A program made the translations under genes and the position numbers. This document shows, piece by piece, positions 8,019-16,881 of a stretch of 64,000 bases of DNA. This DNA is from CAIYRG01 sp964446945. GTDB lineage: Bacteria; Pseudomonadota; Alphaproteobacteria; Micropepsales; Micropepsaceae. The DNA lies in the NCBI GenBank assembly GCA_964446945.1, contig CAYUQO010000009.1, positions 110,898 through 174,897 on the forward strand, written 5' to 3'. The notes below the pieces were generated by a model. That model ran no database searches and was not told the DNA's origin. It was given only the letters and a program-made list of their open reading frames with translations. Positions within the stretch are counted from its first letter, which is position 1, and every line of letters starts with the position of its first letter.

Positions 8019-8687
8019 TCAGGCGGCGCGTTTGACCAGCGCGCTCTCAACCCTTTTTACCGCATCCTGCTCTTCGATACGTTCGATGGCGGCGACCTCG
8101 CGGGCCATGCGCGCGAGTGCGGCTTCGTAGAGCTGCCGTTCGCTGTAGGATTGTTCAGGCTGGCCGCCGGCGCGATGGAGGTCTCGAACAACTTCCGCAA
8201 TCGAAATCAGGTCACCGGAATTTATCTTGGCTTCGTATTCCTGCGCACGGCGGCTCCACATCGTGCGCTTGATCCGCGCCCGGCCGCGCAGGGTGTTCAG
8301 CGCGTTGGCCACCACATCGGGACTCGACAGCTTGCGCATCCCGATGGCTTTGGCCTTCGCGGTCGGCACGCGCAGGATCATCTTGTCCTTCTCAAAGGTT
8401 ATGACGAACAGTTCGAGTTTGATTCCGGCGACTTCCTGTTCATCGATCTTGGAGATTCGCCCAACGCCGTGCGTCGGATAGACGATGAAATCACCCGCCT
8501 TGAACTCGTGTTTCTTGACGGGAGTCGGAGCCTTGGCGGGCGCAACCGGCTTACCAGCGGCTACTTTTGGAGCTTGCGGGCGGGCGAGGGTGGTGACTTT
8601 GGCAGGAGGTGCCTTCGGCGGCGGCGCCTTTGGCTGTACGAGTTTGAGCGCCGGGCCCGGGACCTTTTTCTTCACTGCTACCGTCAT
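8019..8687 (-). CDS. carD: CarD family RNA polymerase-binding regulator with basic N-terminal tail
   Basis: CarD/CdnL proteins bind RNA polymerase beta and stabilise open complexes, notably at rRNA and other growth promoters. The RNAP-interaction domain begins at about residue 60 (FKAGDFIVYPTHGVGRISKIDEQEVAGIKLELFVITF) and is followed by the helical DNA-contacting domain (RTMWSRRAQEYEAKINSGDLISIAEVVRDL). The first 59 residues are an Ala/Pro/Lys-rich tail reminiscent of histone H1, longer than the usual short start. I chose the ATG at 8687 because GGAAGG lies eight bases upstream; the frame opens 13 codons earlier. Confidence 0.88.
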   Translation of the reverse strand: MTVAVKKKVPGPALKLVQPKAPPPKAPPAKVTTLARPQAPKVAAGKPVAPAKAPTPVKKHEFKAGDFIVYPTHGVGRISKIDEQEVAGIKLELFVITFEKDKMILRVPTAKAKAIGMRKLSSPDVVANALNTLRGRARIKRTMWSRRAQEYEAKINSGDLISIAEVVRDLHRAGGQPEQSYSERQLYEAALARMAREVAAIERIEEQDAVKRVESALVKRAA

Positions 8688-9033
8688 TTCAAAGACCTTC
8701 CAATCGCCTGGCACGAAACAACCCAATCACCCGGATTGACCCGGTGGCGGCATTTCGCGCGAACCGAAACCTGTACTTTCCAATCAGAGGCTCATCCGCA
8801 GGAAAACACGCCGGAAGCCCTCCAACGCCTGAACTTGCTCAGGGTACAAAGCACCGCAACCCGCCCAAGGCTGGCCGGGCACTCCATCTGTATTTCGTGC
8901 TACTCCTACCATAAACAGCCGGAAAAAGGAAGCAGAAAGGCTCACCAACCCGTTGAAGCTACGCACAAAATTAAGAATATAACGTAAATGTGTCAGTCGC
9001 TTGCGGAAGAACGCAGCAGCACTCAGGAAATAT
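8688..9033. other. 346-bp gap between fdxA and carD
   Basis: No convincing coding frame, tRNA or repeat is visible here. The longest frames lack conserved sequence and any ribosome binding site. It must contain the carD promoter, reading on the minus strand, and possibly a long leader, but I could not pick out a -35/-10 pair with confidence. Confidence 0.5.
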
Positions 9034-9372
9034 TCAGGAACCGTCGCCCGGGTTGGGACTGAAAAAATTCGCGTATTTTTCGGGTTTACCGTCCCACTCC
9101 TTTGCGTCGGGTGGTGGTTCGCCCTTGATTGTTATGTTCGGCCAGACTTTCGCATAAGAAGCATTGAGCTCCAGCCATTTCTCCAGACCGGGCTCGGTAT
9201 CGGGCCGAATGGCGTCAGCAGGACATTCCGGCTCGCACACCCCGCAATCGATGCACTCATCCGGGTGAATAACGAGCATATTCTCGCCCTCGTAAAAGCA
9301 GTCCACAGGGCAGACCTCGACGCAATCCATGTACTTGCAGCGAATGCAAGCTTCGGTAACGACGTAGGTCAT
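9034..9372 (-). CDS. fdxA: Ferredoxin FdxA, 3Fe-4S/4Fe-4S type
   Basis: A 112-residue ferredoxin. Two cysteine clusters are present: CIRCKYMDCVEVCPVDCF at residues 9-26, whose spacing suits a 3Fe-4S centre plus the last ligand of the second cluster, and CIDCGVCEPECP at about 40-51. The C-terminal extension rich in acidic and aromatic residues (WLELNASYAKVWPNIT) is typical of the Azotobacter-type seven-iron ferredoxins widespread in Alphaproteobacteria. It carries single electrons in the cytoplasm; partners here are unknown. It lies downstream of the S4 and helicase genes on the same strand. Confidence 0.93.
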   Translation of the reverse strand: MTYVVTEACIRCKYMDCVEVCPVDCFYEGENMLVIHPDECIDCGVCEPECPADAIRPDTEPGLEKWLELNASYAKVWPNITIKGEPPPDAKEWDGKPEKYANFFSPNPGDGS

Positions 9373-9530
9373 CGAATATCAGAACTCCCAGGAATGACGG
9401 GCTCAATAGGACGAGCACACCGGACGATCAAGCGTCTCAAGCTTGCCGTTCCGTTGGCATTTTGCCGCGTGCAAGTGCGGTATTCATAAATTAGCCGGCC
9501 TTTGCAATCTTATGAAATCGGGAAAACCCG

Positions 9531-9794
9531 CTACTCGGGCAGGATATCGTAGAGTTCGCGCGCCTCGGCGGCAGGCCCACGCCGCACGCCCAATCCGGTC
9601 ACCCGCAGTGAAATCACGTGGCCGCCGGCCGATAAGGTCATGATATCGCCGATACGCACCGCGGCGCTGGGCTTCTCCACCCGGTGGCCATTAATCCTGA
9701 TGTGGCCCTGCAGCGCTTTTTCCTGGGCGATGGACCGCGTCTTGCAGAACCGCGCATGCCATAGCCATTTGTCGATGCGAAGCGATTCTCCCAC
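9531..9794 (-). CDS. S4-domain RNA-binding protein (Hsp15-like)
   Basis: An 87-residue protein that is essentially one S4 RNA-binding domain: LRIDKWLWHARFCKTRSIAQEKALQGHIRINGHRVEKPSAAVRIGD. Hsp15-type proteins bind 50S subunits carrying stalled nascent chains and help recycle them. The start is inferred as GTG at 9794, two bases after the TAA of the helicase gene, giving a protein that begins just before the S4 core. The frame runs further upstream inside the helicase gene but that part looks like shadow sequence. Tight spacing implies translational coupling to the helicase. Confidence 0.82.
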   Translation of the reverse strand: MGESLRIDKWLWHARFCKTRSIAQEKALQGHIRINGHRVEKPSAAVRIGDIMTLSAGGHVISLRVTGLGVRRGPAAEARELYDILPE

Positions 9795-9796
9795 TG

Positions 9797-12349
9797 TTAT
9801 TCCGTGGGCGCGAGCGCGGCGAGGCCTGCGAAAGGCGAATCCGGGCGCGAAGTCCGGCGTTGGCGGCGCTTGCGCATCCGGATTGGCTGCCAAATCATCA
9901 GCGCGGACCCGGACTGATCCGCTGCGACCTGCTTCCAGCCCAGTCCGCTTGCGACAGCAAGGGCTGAATCGACACTGCTCCCCAGCAATGACACCACTGT
10001 ATTCAGGCTGATGTTTGCATCGGAACGAGCCTGCGAAGCGGCCATCAGGATCTGGTCGATTCGATCCACAATATCCATCCGAACGGCGCGTCCGGTGAAA
10101 ACCATGAAACATGCCGCTTCCAGAAATGCCGGCGGTCCGTCACCTTCGGTGAATGTAAAGGACGTAAGGCCCGGGCCAGGAGGCGCCGGCAGCTGGGGCA
10201 ATCCGGCTTTGACCGCCCACAGCATCGCGGCAAGAGAGGAGGGGGCAGGTTTGATCATCCGCGGCAGGTAAAAGGCACGGCTGCCGGCTTTTACGCCAAA
10301 ACGGCGCAGATCTCTGGCAGCCGCACGCGTTTGCGCTGTCAACGGTGTTTCGTCGTACGTCACATGACCGAGGTTCTCAGCCATACGAAAAGCCAGGCCA
10401 CGCGCCGGCCCCGGCAGCCCACCATCGTCCCAGGATGAGGACCGCGCAGCAGCGGCGCGCTTGAGGGCCACGAGCGGTTCGAGCAGATTCTCGATGTGGG
10501 TCCCGAGCCACTTCTCCAGCCGCGCCTTTACAGCATTGCGCAATGGATTACCCAATGGCTCGTCGGCTTTGACTTCCACAGCCGGCGTGAGGGGGTGAGT
10601 GCCGGCGGTCAATTTCGCCACCACCGCGCCTGACCACCAGATGTTGCCATGATATGTCAGCATGAAATCATGATCTGACGCATCGATCAAAGCACGGGCA
10701 CGCTGTTCGAACTCTTGTCCGAGCATTCTTCCGGCTGCTGCGCGTAAAGCCCGCTGATGGACGGCGTCGGCGCGCGGATCGGGTGTGAATACGAAGCCTT
10801 CGAGTTTGCCCAATGGTTCCGGGCCAAGCCGGACTGTGCCAGAATCGTCGACTTCGGCTGAGAGCTGATCCTCATCGCGCAAGTGACGGATCAGCAATGA
10901 CGCGCGGCGATCGATGAACCGCTGTGTCAGCCGGTCATGCAATGCGTCCGACAGCCGGTCCTCCACCGCGCGCGTGACCTCCTGCCACTGACGCGGGTCG
11001 GCGGTCCAACCCGGACGGTTCGCGATGTAGGTCCAGGTGCGGATCTGGGCCAATCGTCCGGAGAGCGTGTCAACGTCGCCTTCGACAACATCGAGCCGTG
11101 CGATCTGCCGCGCCATCCAGTCATCCGGCAACACACCGGGGTCGCTGATCAAATGGCGGAATATGCGTCCGGCGAGGCGCGCATGTTCGTCCGCGCTCAG
11201 CTTTCGAAAATCGGGAAGCTGACATGCCTGCCACAGCAGCCTGACTGCTGCCGGTGCGGTAGCGGAAGTCCTGATGTCCTCGTCCCGGCTCAGTGCCTGG
11301 AGCGTGATCAGGTCCGACACGGGACGGCTTTTGACGAGCCCGCGCCCGGGCGGCGGTTCGTCCAGGCTGCCCAGCAGCCGGTCGATCGACCTGTAGTCCA
11401 ACGCGCTGTTGCGCCACTGCAGAAGTTTGACCGGATCATAGCGATGATTTTCGATCTGTTGCACCAGATCGGAGTCGAGCGGTTCTGAGTCGCCGGTGAC
11501 GCCGAATGTCCCATCATTCATGTATCGCCCGGCGCGGCCGGCAATCTGGCCCATTTCTTCAGGTCTCAACGGCCTGACCGTGAACCCGTCGAATTTTTCG
11601 CGCGCCGCGAAGGCGACGTGATCGACATCCATATTGATGCCCATGCCGATCGCATCGGTCGCAATCATGAAATCGACTTCGCCGGATTGATAGAGTGCCA
11701 CTTGCGCGTTGCGCGTGCGCGGACTCAAGGCGCCGAGAACGACGGCGGCGCCGCCCCGCTGAGTGCGCACGGTATCGGCTATTCCGTATACATCCTCAAC
11801 GGAAAACGCGACCACAGCGGATCGCCGCGGTAGTCGCGAAAGTTTTTTCGCGCCGGTGTAGGCGAGTTCGGAAAACCGGGGCCGCGTGATGAAATGCGTT
11901 TCGGGTGCGATACGTGCGATCGCCGGCTTCATTGTCGCCGACCCAAGCCACATGGTTTCCTCTTCACCCCGGGCATGAAGCAGCCGGTCGGTGAAGATGT
12001 GGCCCCGTTCCGGATCGGCGCAGAGCTGAATTTCGTCCACAGCGAGAAAAGCCACGCCGATGTCGACCGGCATTGCTTCAACTGTGCAGACGAAGAACCG
12101 CGGTGATTTGGGCACCATGCGTTCTTCGCCGGTGATCAGCGCAACTTCGTTTTCACCGCGCAGACGGACCACCCTGTCGAATACTTCACGCGCGAGAAGG
12201 CGGAGCGGTAAACCGATCATCCCGCTGCGATGCGCCAGCATTCGCTCGATAGCGAAATGCGTTTTGCCGGTATTCGTTGGACCGAGAACGGCGGTGATGC
12301 GGGCTTGCTGCCGGGGAGCAGGACGATGTGCCGTGGGTTTCAATGCCAT
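9797..12349 (-). CDS. Suv3-like DExH RNA helicase
   Basis: An 850-residue helicase. Motif I is GPTNTGKT (residues 23-30), motif II is DEIQ (105-108) rather than DEAD/DEAH, and motif VI is QIAGRAGR (268-275), with TDAIGMGINMDVDHV as motif V. DEIQ and this spacing are features of the Suv3 family, which unwinds RNA in mitochondrial degradosomes; bacterial homologues are poorly studied. The long C-terminal half (residues 350-850) has helical regions and a basic tail (MRKRRQRR) that may bind RNA. The downstream gene encodes an S4 RNA-binding protein, which fits an RNA-related role. Confidence 0.85.
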   Translation of the reverse strand: MALKPTAHRPAPRQQARITAVLGPTNTGKTHFAIERMLAHRSGMIGLPLRLLAREVFDRVVRLRGENEVALITGEERMVPKSPRFFVCTVEAMPVDIGVAFLAVDEIQLCADPERGHIFTDRLLHARGEEETMWLGSATMKPAIARIAPETHFITRPRFSELAYTGAKKLSRLPRRSAVVAFSVEDVYGIADTVRTQRGGAAVVLGALSPRTRNAQVALYQSGEVDFMIATDAIGMGINMDVDHVAFAAREKFDGFTVRPLRPEEMGQIAGRAGRYMNDGTFGVTGDSEPLDSDLVQQIENHRYDPVKLLQWRNSALDYRSIDRLLGSLDEPPPGRGLVKSRPVSDLITLQALSRDEDIRTSATAPAAVRLLWQACQLPDFRKLSADEHARLAGRIFRHLISDPGVLPDDWMARQIARLDVVEGDVDTLSGRLAQIRTWTYIANRPGWTADPRQWQEVTRAVEDRLSDALHDRLTQRFIDRRASLLIRHLRDEDQLSAEVDDSGTVRLGPEPLGKLEGFVFTPDPRADAVHQRALRAAAGRMLGQEFEQRARALIDASDHDFMLTYHGNIWWSGAVVAKLTAGTHPLTPAVEVKADEPLGNPLRNAVKARLEKWLGTHIENLLEPLVALKRAAAARSSSWDDGGLPGPARGLAFRMAENLGHVTYDETPLTAQTRAAARDLRRFGVKAGSRAFYLPRMIKPAPSSLAAMLWAVKAGLPQLPAPPGPGLTSFTFTEGDGPPAFLEAACFMVFTGRAVRMDIVDRIDQILMAASQARSDANISLNTVVSLLGSSVDSALAVASGLGWKQVAADQSGSALMIWQPIRMRKRRQRRTSRPDSPFAGLAALAPTE

Positions 12350-12611
12350 AGGCTAACCGCCCGACCTTAGCCTTGCCGGACTGGCTCTATGCACTTTTCC
12401 TGCCCCAATAAGTGAGAATTTCGCGCGCATTTCGTGAAAGCACGGAGCACGAACGTAACATGTCCGAATCACTAACCAGCCTGAATATCATTTTTCGTTC
12501 ACGCACAAGTGATTGATGCAGTCCGCGCACAGAAAACAACAGATTGGAGTCCGGCCCGAAATAGCGGGTCGGGCACAATTCATCACCAACGGATTCTCGC
12601 AACAGGTCCAG

Positions 12612-13478
12612 TCATCCCGGTTGGTTCAGTGCCCGACCATCGAGTTTTGCCTGGGACGCTACGGCCGCCACCACGCCAAATTCGGTTTCAGCCCACAGCC
12701 TGATTGGAATCGCATAATGCCGGTTCGGATCGGAATTGCTCTGCACCGTAACCACCCAAGCATACATCCTGGGCATCTTCTTGTTCTGATCGAGGATGCT
12801 TTGCTTGTAGCCGGCGATCTCGTTGTAATGGATTTCGCACACCATGGCGGGACCGCTGTAGAGGCCGTTGTCCATCCGCACATCGGTATTTTTCACAAAA
12901 CTCGAAACGACATTGTAGCGGCGCCGTCCGTCAAACACCGGAGCCGTGGCCTGGCATGGTTTCTGTTGCCCGGCGCTCGCAATGCCGCTGGTGAGATAAA
13001 CGGCTGCGCTCAGGGGGTCGAGCGTACCCTTCTTCTGTTCGTCACTGACGGGATGATTATTGTCCCTGTACGGTGGATCGGAAGTAACGGCTCTGGGGCC
13101 GTCCGGGCCAAACTGCACAGTCGCGTGCTGGCGCTTCACGGAATGATTGAGCGAAAATGAGTCATAAAGGGTGGGCTGCAGCTTGCCCGGCTCAGCCGAA
13201 CCGCTGACCGCGGTTTCAATCTTCGCCTGCCAGAAGGCATTGACGATGCCTTTGGTTTCGAGGGTGGAAATGGCTTTGTAATCGCTTCCTTCGAACCGGC
13301 TGGACATCGCCACTTTGCCGAGGGGTATGCCGCTGACATACAGGTCGTAGGAAAGGTCGAGAGTGGACGCCGGAACCCCGTCACCCGGATTGTTTTCGCC
13401 TCCTGCCCCCAGGGCGGGGCCGGCGAGCAGGAGCCCGGCGCAACAGGCGCCAAGGAAGTTAAACGGCGTAATTTTCAT
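12612..13478 (-). CDS. Exported DUF3108 family protein
   Basis: A 288-residue protein with a signal peptide (MKITPFNFLGACCAGLLLAGPALG) and a DUF3108 body: LDLSYDLYVSGIPLGKVAMSSRFEGSDYKAISTLETKG, then a middle region YRDNNHPVSDEQKKGTLDPLSAAVYLTSG, and VFDGRRRYNVV. DUF3108 proteins are predicted periplasmic or outer-membrane associated beta-rich proteins of unknown function. The ATG at 13478 follows an AGGGAGG ribosome binding site, whereas the longer frame to 13601 lacks one and would bury the signal peptide. It is divergent from rpmB, an order seen in other Alphaproteobacteria. Confidence 0.85.
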   Translation of the reverse strand: MKITPFNFLGACCAGLLLAGPALGAGGENNPGDGVPASTLDLSYDLYVSGIPLGKVAMSSRFEGSDYKAISTLETKGIVNAFWQAKIETAVSGSAEPGKLQPTLYDSFSLNHSVKRQHATVQFGPDGPRAVTSDPPYRDNNHPVSDEQKKGTLDPLSAAVYLTSGIASAGQQKPCQATAPVFDGRRRYNVVSSFVKNTDVRMDNGLYSGPAMVCEIHYNEIAGYKQSILDQNKKMPRMYAWVVTVQSNSDPNRHYAIPIRLWAETEFGVVAAVASQAKLDGRALNQPG

Positions 13479-13578
13479 ATCGCCTCCCTCTCCAGCCTGG
13501 AGCAATTCTAGGCAGCGGAGGCTGGTTAGTGAAATGAAGTTTCCGTTGGAATCCCAAGCATCGCGTTTGCGTGAATGC

Positions 13579-13607
13579 TTGACGGGCCCGAAGGCGTTCA
13601 CCTATGA
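13579..13607 (+). promoter_or_regulatory. Candidate housekeeping promoter of rpmB
   Basis: TTGACG (13579-13584), a 17-base spacer and CTATGA (13602-13607) match the alphaproteobacterial sigma-70 pattern CTTGAC-N17-CTATAT reasonably well. The predicted start of transcription falls about 30 bases before the rpmB ATG, leaving room for its AAGGAAT ribosome binding site. Confidence 0.55.
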
Positions 13608-13643
13608 CACGGGTTCACCCAGAGCCGCCAGAAGGAATTTGCC

Positions 13644-13949
13644 ATGTCCCGCCGCTGCGAATTAACCGGAAAAGGGGTCCGAAGCGGCCATCTGGTGAGC
13701 CATGCCAATAACCGGAAAAAGCGCGTCTTCCGGCCCAATCTGCAGACCGTGAGCATTGCCAGCGACACCCTGGGCTGCAAAGTCTCGTTGCGCATCAGCA
13801 TGAATGCCCTGCGCACCATTGACCGCATCGGCGGACTGGATCCGTTTTTGTTGAAAGCCCGTGACGAAGTGCTCTCCGACCGCGCGCTGCGGCTCAAGCG
13901 GCAAATCGTCAGGAAGCAGGCGCGTAGCGCCGATCAAACGGCGTCCTGA
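13644..13949 (+). CDS. rpmB: 50S ribosomal protein bL28
   Basis: A 101-residue ribosomal protein. It starts MSRRCELTGKGVRSGHLVSHANNRKKRVFRPNLQ, the conserved bL28 core that binds 23S rRNA near the E-site, and has the longer C-terminal helix usual in Alphaproteobacteria (about 97-102 residues). There is a single cysteine, so this is the zinc-free form. An AAGGAAT ribosome binding site lies seven bases before the ATG. Its TGA is immediately followed, tail to tail, by the stop of cobT, with no spacer. Confidence 0.97.
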   Translation: MSRRCELTGKGVRSGHLVSHANNRKKRVFRPNLQTVSIASDTLGCKVSLRISMNALRTIDRIGGLDPFLLKARDEVLSDRALRLKRQIVRKQARSADQTAS

Positions 13950-15803
13950 TCAGGCGGCGCGCTGGCGCGTTCCCCGGCGCCCCTGTGGGTTTGGTACACT
14001 ATCTGCGGCAAATAACGCGGTAAGTTGGTCGGTCATGGCACCGGCCAGTTGTTCCGCATCGAGGATGGTCACTGCACGCCGGTAATAGCGGGTGACATCG
14101 TGGCCAATTCCGATGGCCACCAGTTCGACGGGCGACTTGGTTTCGATTTCAGCAATCACCTGCCGCAAATGCTTGTCGAGATAATTTCCGGGGTTGACCG
14201 ACAAGGTCGAATCGTCGACCGGCGCCCCATCGGAAATGACCATCAGTACACGGCGCGATTCCGGCCGCGCCATCAAACGGCTGTGGGCCCAGACCAGCGC
14301 TTCGCCGTCGATATTTTCCTTGAGCAGACCTTCACGCATCATCAGGCCGAGATTGCGCCGCGTGCGGCGCCCCGGAACGTCGGCCGCCTTGTAGATAATG
14401 TGGCGAAGATCGTTCAGCCGTCCGGGTTGCGCCGGTTTACCTTCGTTCAGCCAGCGCTCGCGGGACTGCCCGCCTTTCCACGCCCGTGTCGTGAAACCGA
14501 GGATTTCCACCTTGACGGCACATCGTTCGAGCGTACGCGCGAGAATGTCGGCGCACATCGCCGCGACCATGATGGGGCGGCCGCGCATCGAACCCGAATT
14601 GTCCAGGAGCAGCGTCACCACAGTATCGCGAAAATCCATTTCGCGTTCGATTTTGAACGATAGTGGATGCATCGGATCGATTACGACACGCGATAATCGT
14701 GCCGAATCGAGCAGGCCTTCTTCGAGGTCGAATTCCCATGACCGGTTCTGCTGGGCCATCAGGAGCCGCTGCAGCCGGTTCGCAAGCCGCGCAACGACAC
14801 CCTGAATCGGCGCAAGCTGCTGATCCAGGAAATTCCGCAGGCGCGTCAGTTCCTCTGCGTCGCACAGGTCCTCTGCGCTTACCGTCTCGTCGAATTGGCT
14901 TGTGAATGCAGAGTAGTCCCAGCGCTCGACATCGGAGAAGGGCAGGTCGGGACGAAATGGCCGTTTGCCTTCCCGCGTTTCCTGCGGGTCCTGCAAATCG
15001 GAATCCTCGCTCTTCATTTCTCCCGAGACGTCTTCGTCGGCTTCGCTCGATTCCTTTTGTTCAGTTTCGGTATCGGATGGTTCGGTTTCCTCGCCTTCCG
15101 ACTCCTCTTCGCCTTCGGCCTGTTCCTGCTCGGAATCTTCGGGCGACTCTTCGTCACCTTCAGGCTCTTCGACATATTCTTCTGCAAGTTCCAATCCGGT
15201 GAGGATCGACCGGGTCAATTTTCCAAAGGCCCGCTGATCGCGCAGCGTTGTTTTGAGCCGGTCGAGTTCGGAGCCGACCTTTGCCTCGAGAAACGGACGC
15301 CACAGATCGACCGCGCGGCGGGCGATTTCCGGCGGAGGATCGCCGGTCAATCTTTCGCGCACGATCAGCCCGAGGATATCGGTCAGTGGCGCCTGGATTT
15401 GCTCCTTCACCTCACCTAGGCCCTGCGACTTGCAGCGCATGGCGAGAATGGCGCCAAGGTTTTCGCGCACCCCCGGCATGGCCATCGATCCGATCGCTTC
15501 GACACGCGCCTGTTCGGCCGCTTCGAAAATCACGCCGGCATCGCCACCACCGGGCTTCAGTTCCCGATCGATCGCATCTTCATGATAGGCAAGCTTCAGG
15601 GCGTAGGCGTCACCCGCGCCCCGGACGGCCGCGACTTCTTCGGGCGGCAGGCTGCGCGAGGGCAGGGGCAAACGGACCTTGCCTCCCCGCAGCATCGGCT
15701 GTTCCGGAGAAAACGTCACATCGAGTTCGGAATCGCCCGCCATCGAGCGCACGGTGTTCGCAACCGCACGCTTGAAGGGATCGATCGGATTTTCGTCCGT
15801 CAC
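13950..15803 (-). CDS. cobT: Cobaltochelatase subunit CobT
   Basis: A 617-residue subunit of the aerobic CobNST cobaltochelatase, which inserts cobalt into hydrogenobyrinic acid a,c-diamide during cobalamin synthesis. The C-terminal von Willebrand A domain contains the metal-binding DNSGSMRG (MIDAS) motif near residue 405. A long run of Glu, Ser and Asp between about residues 210 and 275 is the acidic linker usual for CobT. cobS lies ten bases upstream on the same strand. The large catalytic subunit CobN is not in this window. Confidence 0.95.
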   Translation of the reverse strand: MTDENPIDPFKRAVANTVRSMAGDSELDVTFSPEQPMLRGGKVRLPLPSRSLPPEEVAAVRGAGDAYALKLAYHEDAIDRELKPGGGDAGVIFEAAEQARVEAIGSMAMPGVRENLGAILAMRCKSQGLGEVKEQIQAPLTDILGLIVRERLTGDPPPEIARRAVDLWRPFLEAKVGSELDRLKTTLRDQRAFGKLTRSILTGLELAEEYVEEPEGDEESPEDSEQEQAEGEEESEGEETEPSDTETEQKESSEADEDVSGEMKSEDSDLQDPQETREGKRPFRPDLPFSDVERWDYSAFTSQFDETVSAEDLCDAEELTRLRNFLDQQLAPIQGVVARLANRLQRLLMAQQNRSWEFDLEEGLLDSARLSRVVIDPMHPLSFKIEREMDFRDTVVTLLLDNSGSMRGRPIMVAAMCADILARTLERCAVKVEILGFTTRAWKGGQSRERWLNEGKPAQPGRLNDLRHIIYKAADVPGRRTRRNLGLMMREGLLKENIDGEALVWAHSRLMARPESRRVLMVISDGAPVDDSTLSVNPGNYLDKHLRQVIAEIETKSPVELVAIGIGHDVTRYYRRAVTILDAEQLAGAMTDQLTALFAADSVPNPQGRRGTRQRAA

Positions 15804-15813
15804 GATAGATTAC

Positions 15814-16803
15814 TCAGGCCACCTTCACGCGGCTCGCCGATTCGGGCAGATCCTGGCCAAAGCAGCGCTGATAGAACTCGGCCACGGATGGACGCTCCAG
15901 TTCATCGCACTTGTTCAGGAACGTGACCCGGAAAGCAAAGCCAATATCGCCAAAGATCTGGGCGTTCTCGGCCCAGGTGATGACCGTTCGCGGACTCATC
16001 ACGGTGGAGATGTCGCCATTGATGAAGGCATTACGGGTCATGTCGGCGACGCGCACCATGGCGGCAATCGTCTTTTTCCCTTCAGCGGTCTGGTAAGCCG
16101 GTGATTTCGCCAGCACGATGTCAACTTCGGTGTCGTGCGCGAGGTAATTCAGGGTGACCACAATGTTCCAGCGGTCCATCTGCCCCTGATTGATCTGCTG
16201 TGTACCGTGATACAGCCCTGACGTGTCACCCAAACCGATCGTGTTCGACGTCGCGAACAGCCGGAACGAGCTGTGCGGGCGGATGACGCGGTTCTGGTCG
16301 AGGAGGGTCAATTTCCCCTGAATCTCGAGGACACGCTGGATCACGAACATGACGTCCGGACGGCCCGCATCATATTCGTCGAAAGTGAGACAGACCGGGT
16401 GCTGGATCGCCCAGGGCAGAATTCCTTCCCGGAATTCCGTCACCTGTTTCCCATCTTTGAGAACAATTGCGTCCTTGCCGACCAGATCGATGCGGCTGAT
16501 ATGCGAATCGAGGTTGACGCGAACGCAGGGCCAGTTCAGCCGCGCCGCGACCTGCTCGATGTGGGTGGATTTTCCCGTGCCGTGATAACCCTGAATCAGG
16601 ACACGGCGATTGTGGGCAAATCCTGCCAGAATCGCCAAGGTAGTTTCACGGTCGAACACGTAGGCCGGATCGAGATCCGGCACATACTCATTCGGGCTGG
16701 AAAAGGCCGGCACGGTCATGGCCACGTCAAGGCCAAAGGTATTCCGCACATCCACCGTCATGTCCGGCGTTGCGGCAGGATCAAGTCCGTTCGAGAGCAT
16801 CAT
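15814..16803 (-). CDS. cobS: Cobaltochelatase AAA+ subunit CobS
   Basis: A 329-residue AAA+ ATPase that forms a hexameric ring with CobT and drives cobalt chelation by CobN. Walker A is GYHGTGKSTH near residue 74, Walker B is CLTFDEYDAG near residue 138, and the sensor region ATSNTIGLGD follows at about 190. The N-terminal FSSPNEYVPDLDPAYVFDRETTLAILAGF stretch is typical of CobS. It is the second gene after the J-domain gene and is followed ten bases later by cobT. Confidence 0.95.
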   Translation of the reverse strand: MMLSNGLDPAATPDMTVDVRNTFGLDVAMTVPAFSSPNEYVPDLDPAYVFDRETTLAILAGFAHNRRVLIQGYHGTGKSTHIEQVAARLNWPCVRVNLDSHISRIDLVGKDAIVLKDGKQVTEFREGILPWAIQHPVCLTFDEYDAGRPDVMFVIQRVLEIQGKLTLLDQNRVIRPHSSFRLFATSNTIGLGDTSGLYHGTQQINQGQMDRWNIVVTLNYLAHDTEVDIVLAKSPAYQTAEGKKTIAAMVRVADMTRNAFINGDISTVMSPRTVITWAENAQIFGDIGFAFRVTFLNKCDELERPSVAEFYQRCFGQDLPESASRVKVA

Positions 16804-16881
16804 TCGTCCATTCGATTATTGCAGGAATCCAGCCAAGACAGGGCGGATGTCCTTCAGCCGGCATGGGAGGGGCGCGTCAGT

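Noticed and set aside
12387..12602. 71-residue minus-strand frame in the gap between the helicase and DUF3108 genes
   Set aside because: No ribosome binding site, no similarity I recognise and no conserved pattern; chance opening in a 262-bp gap.
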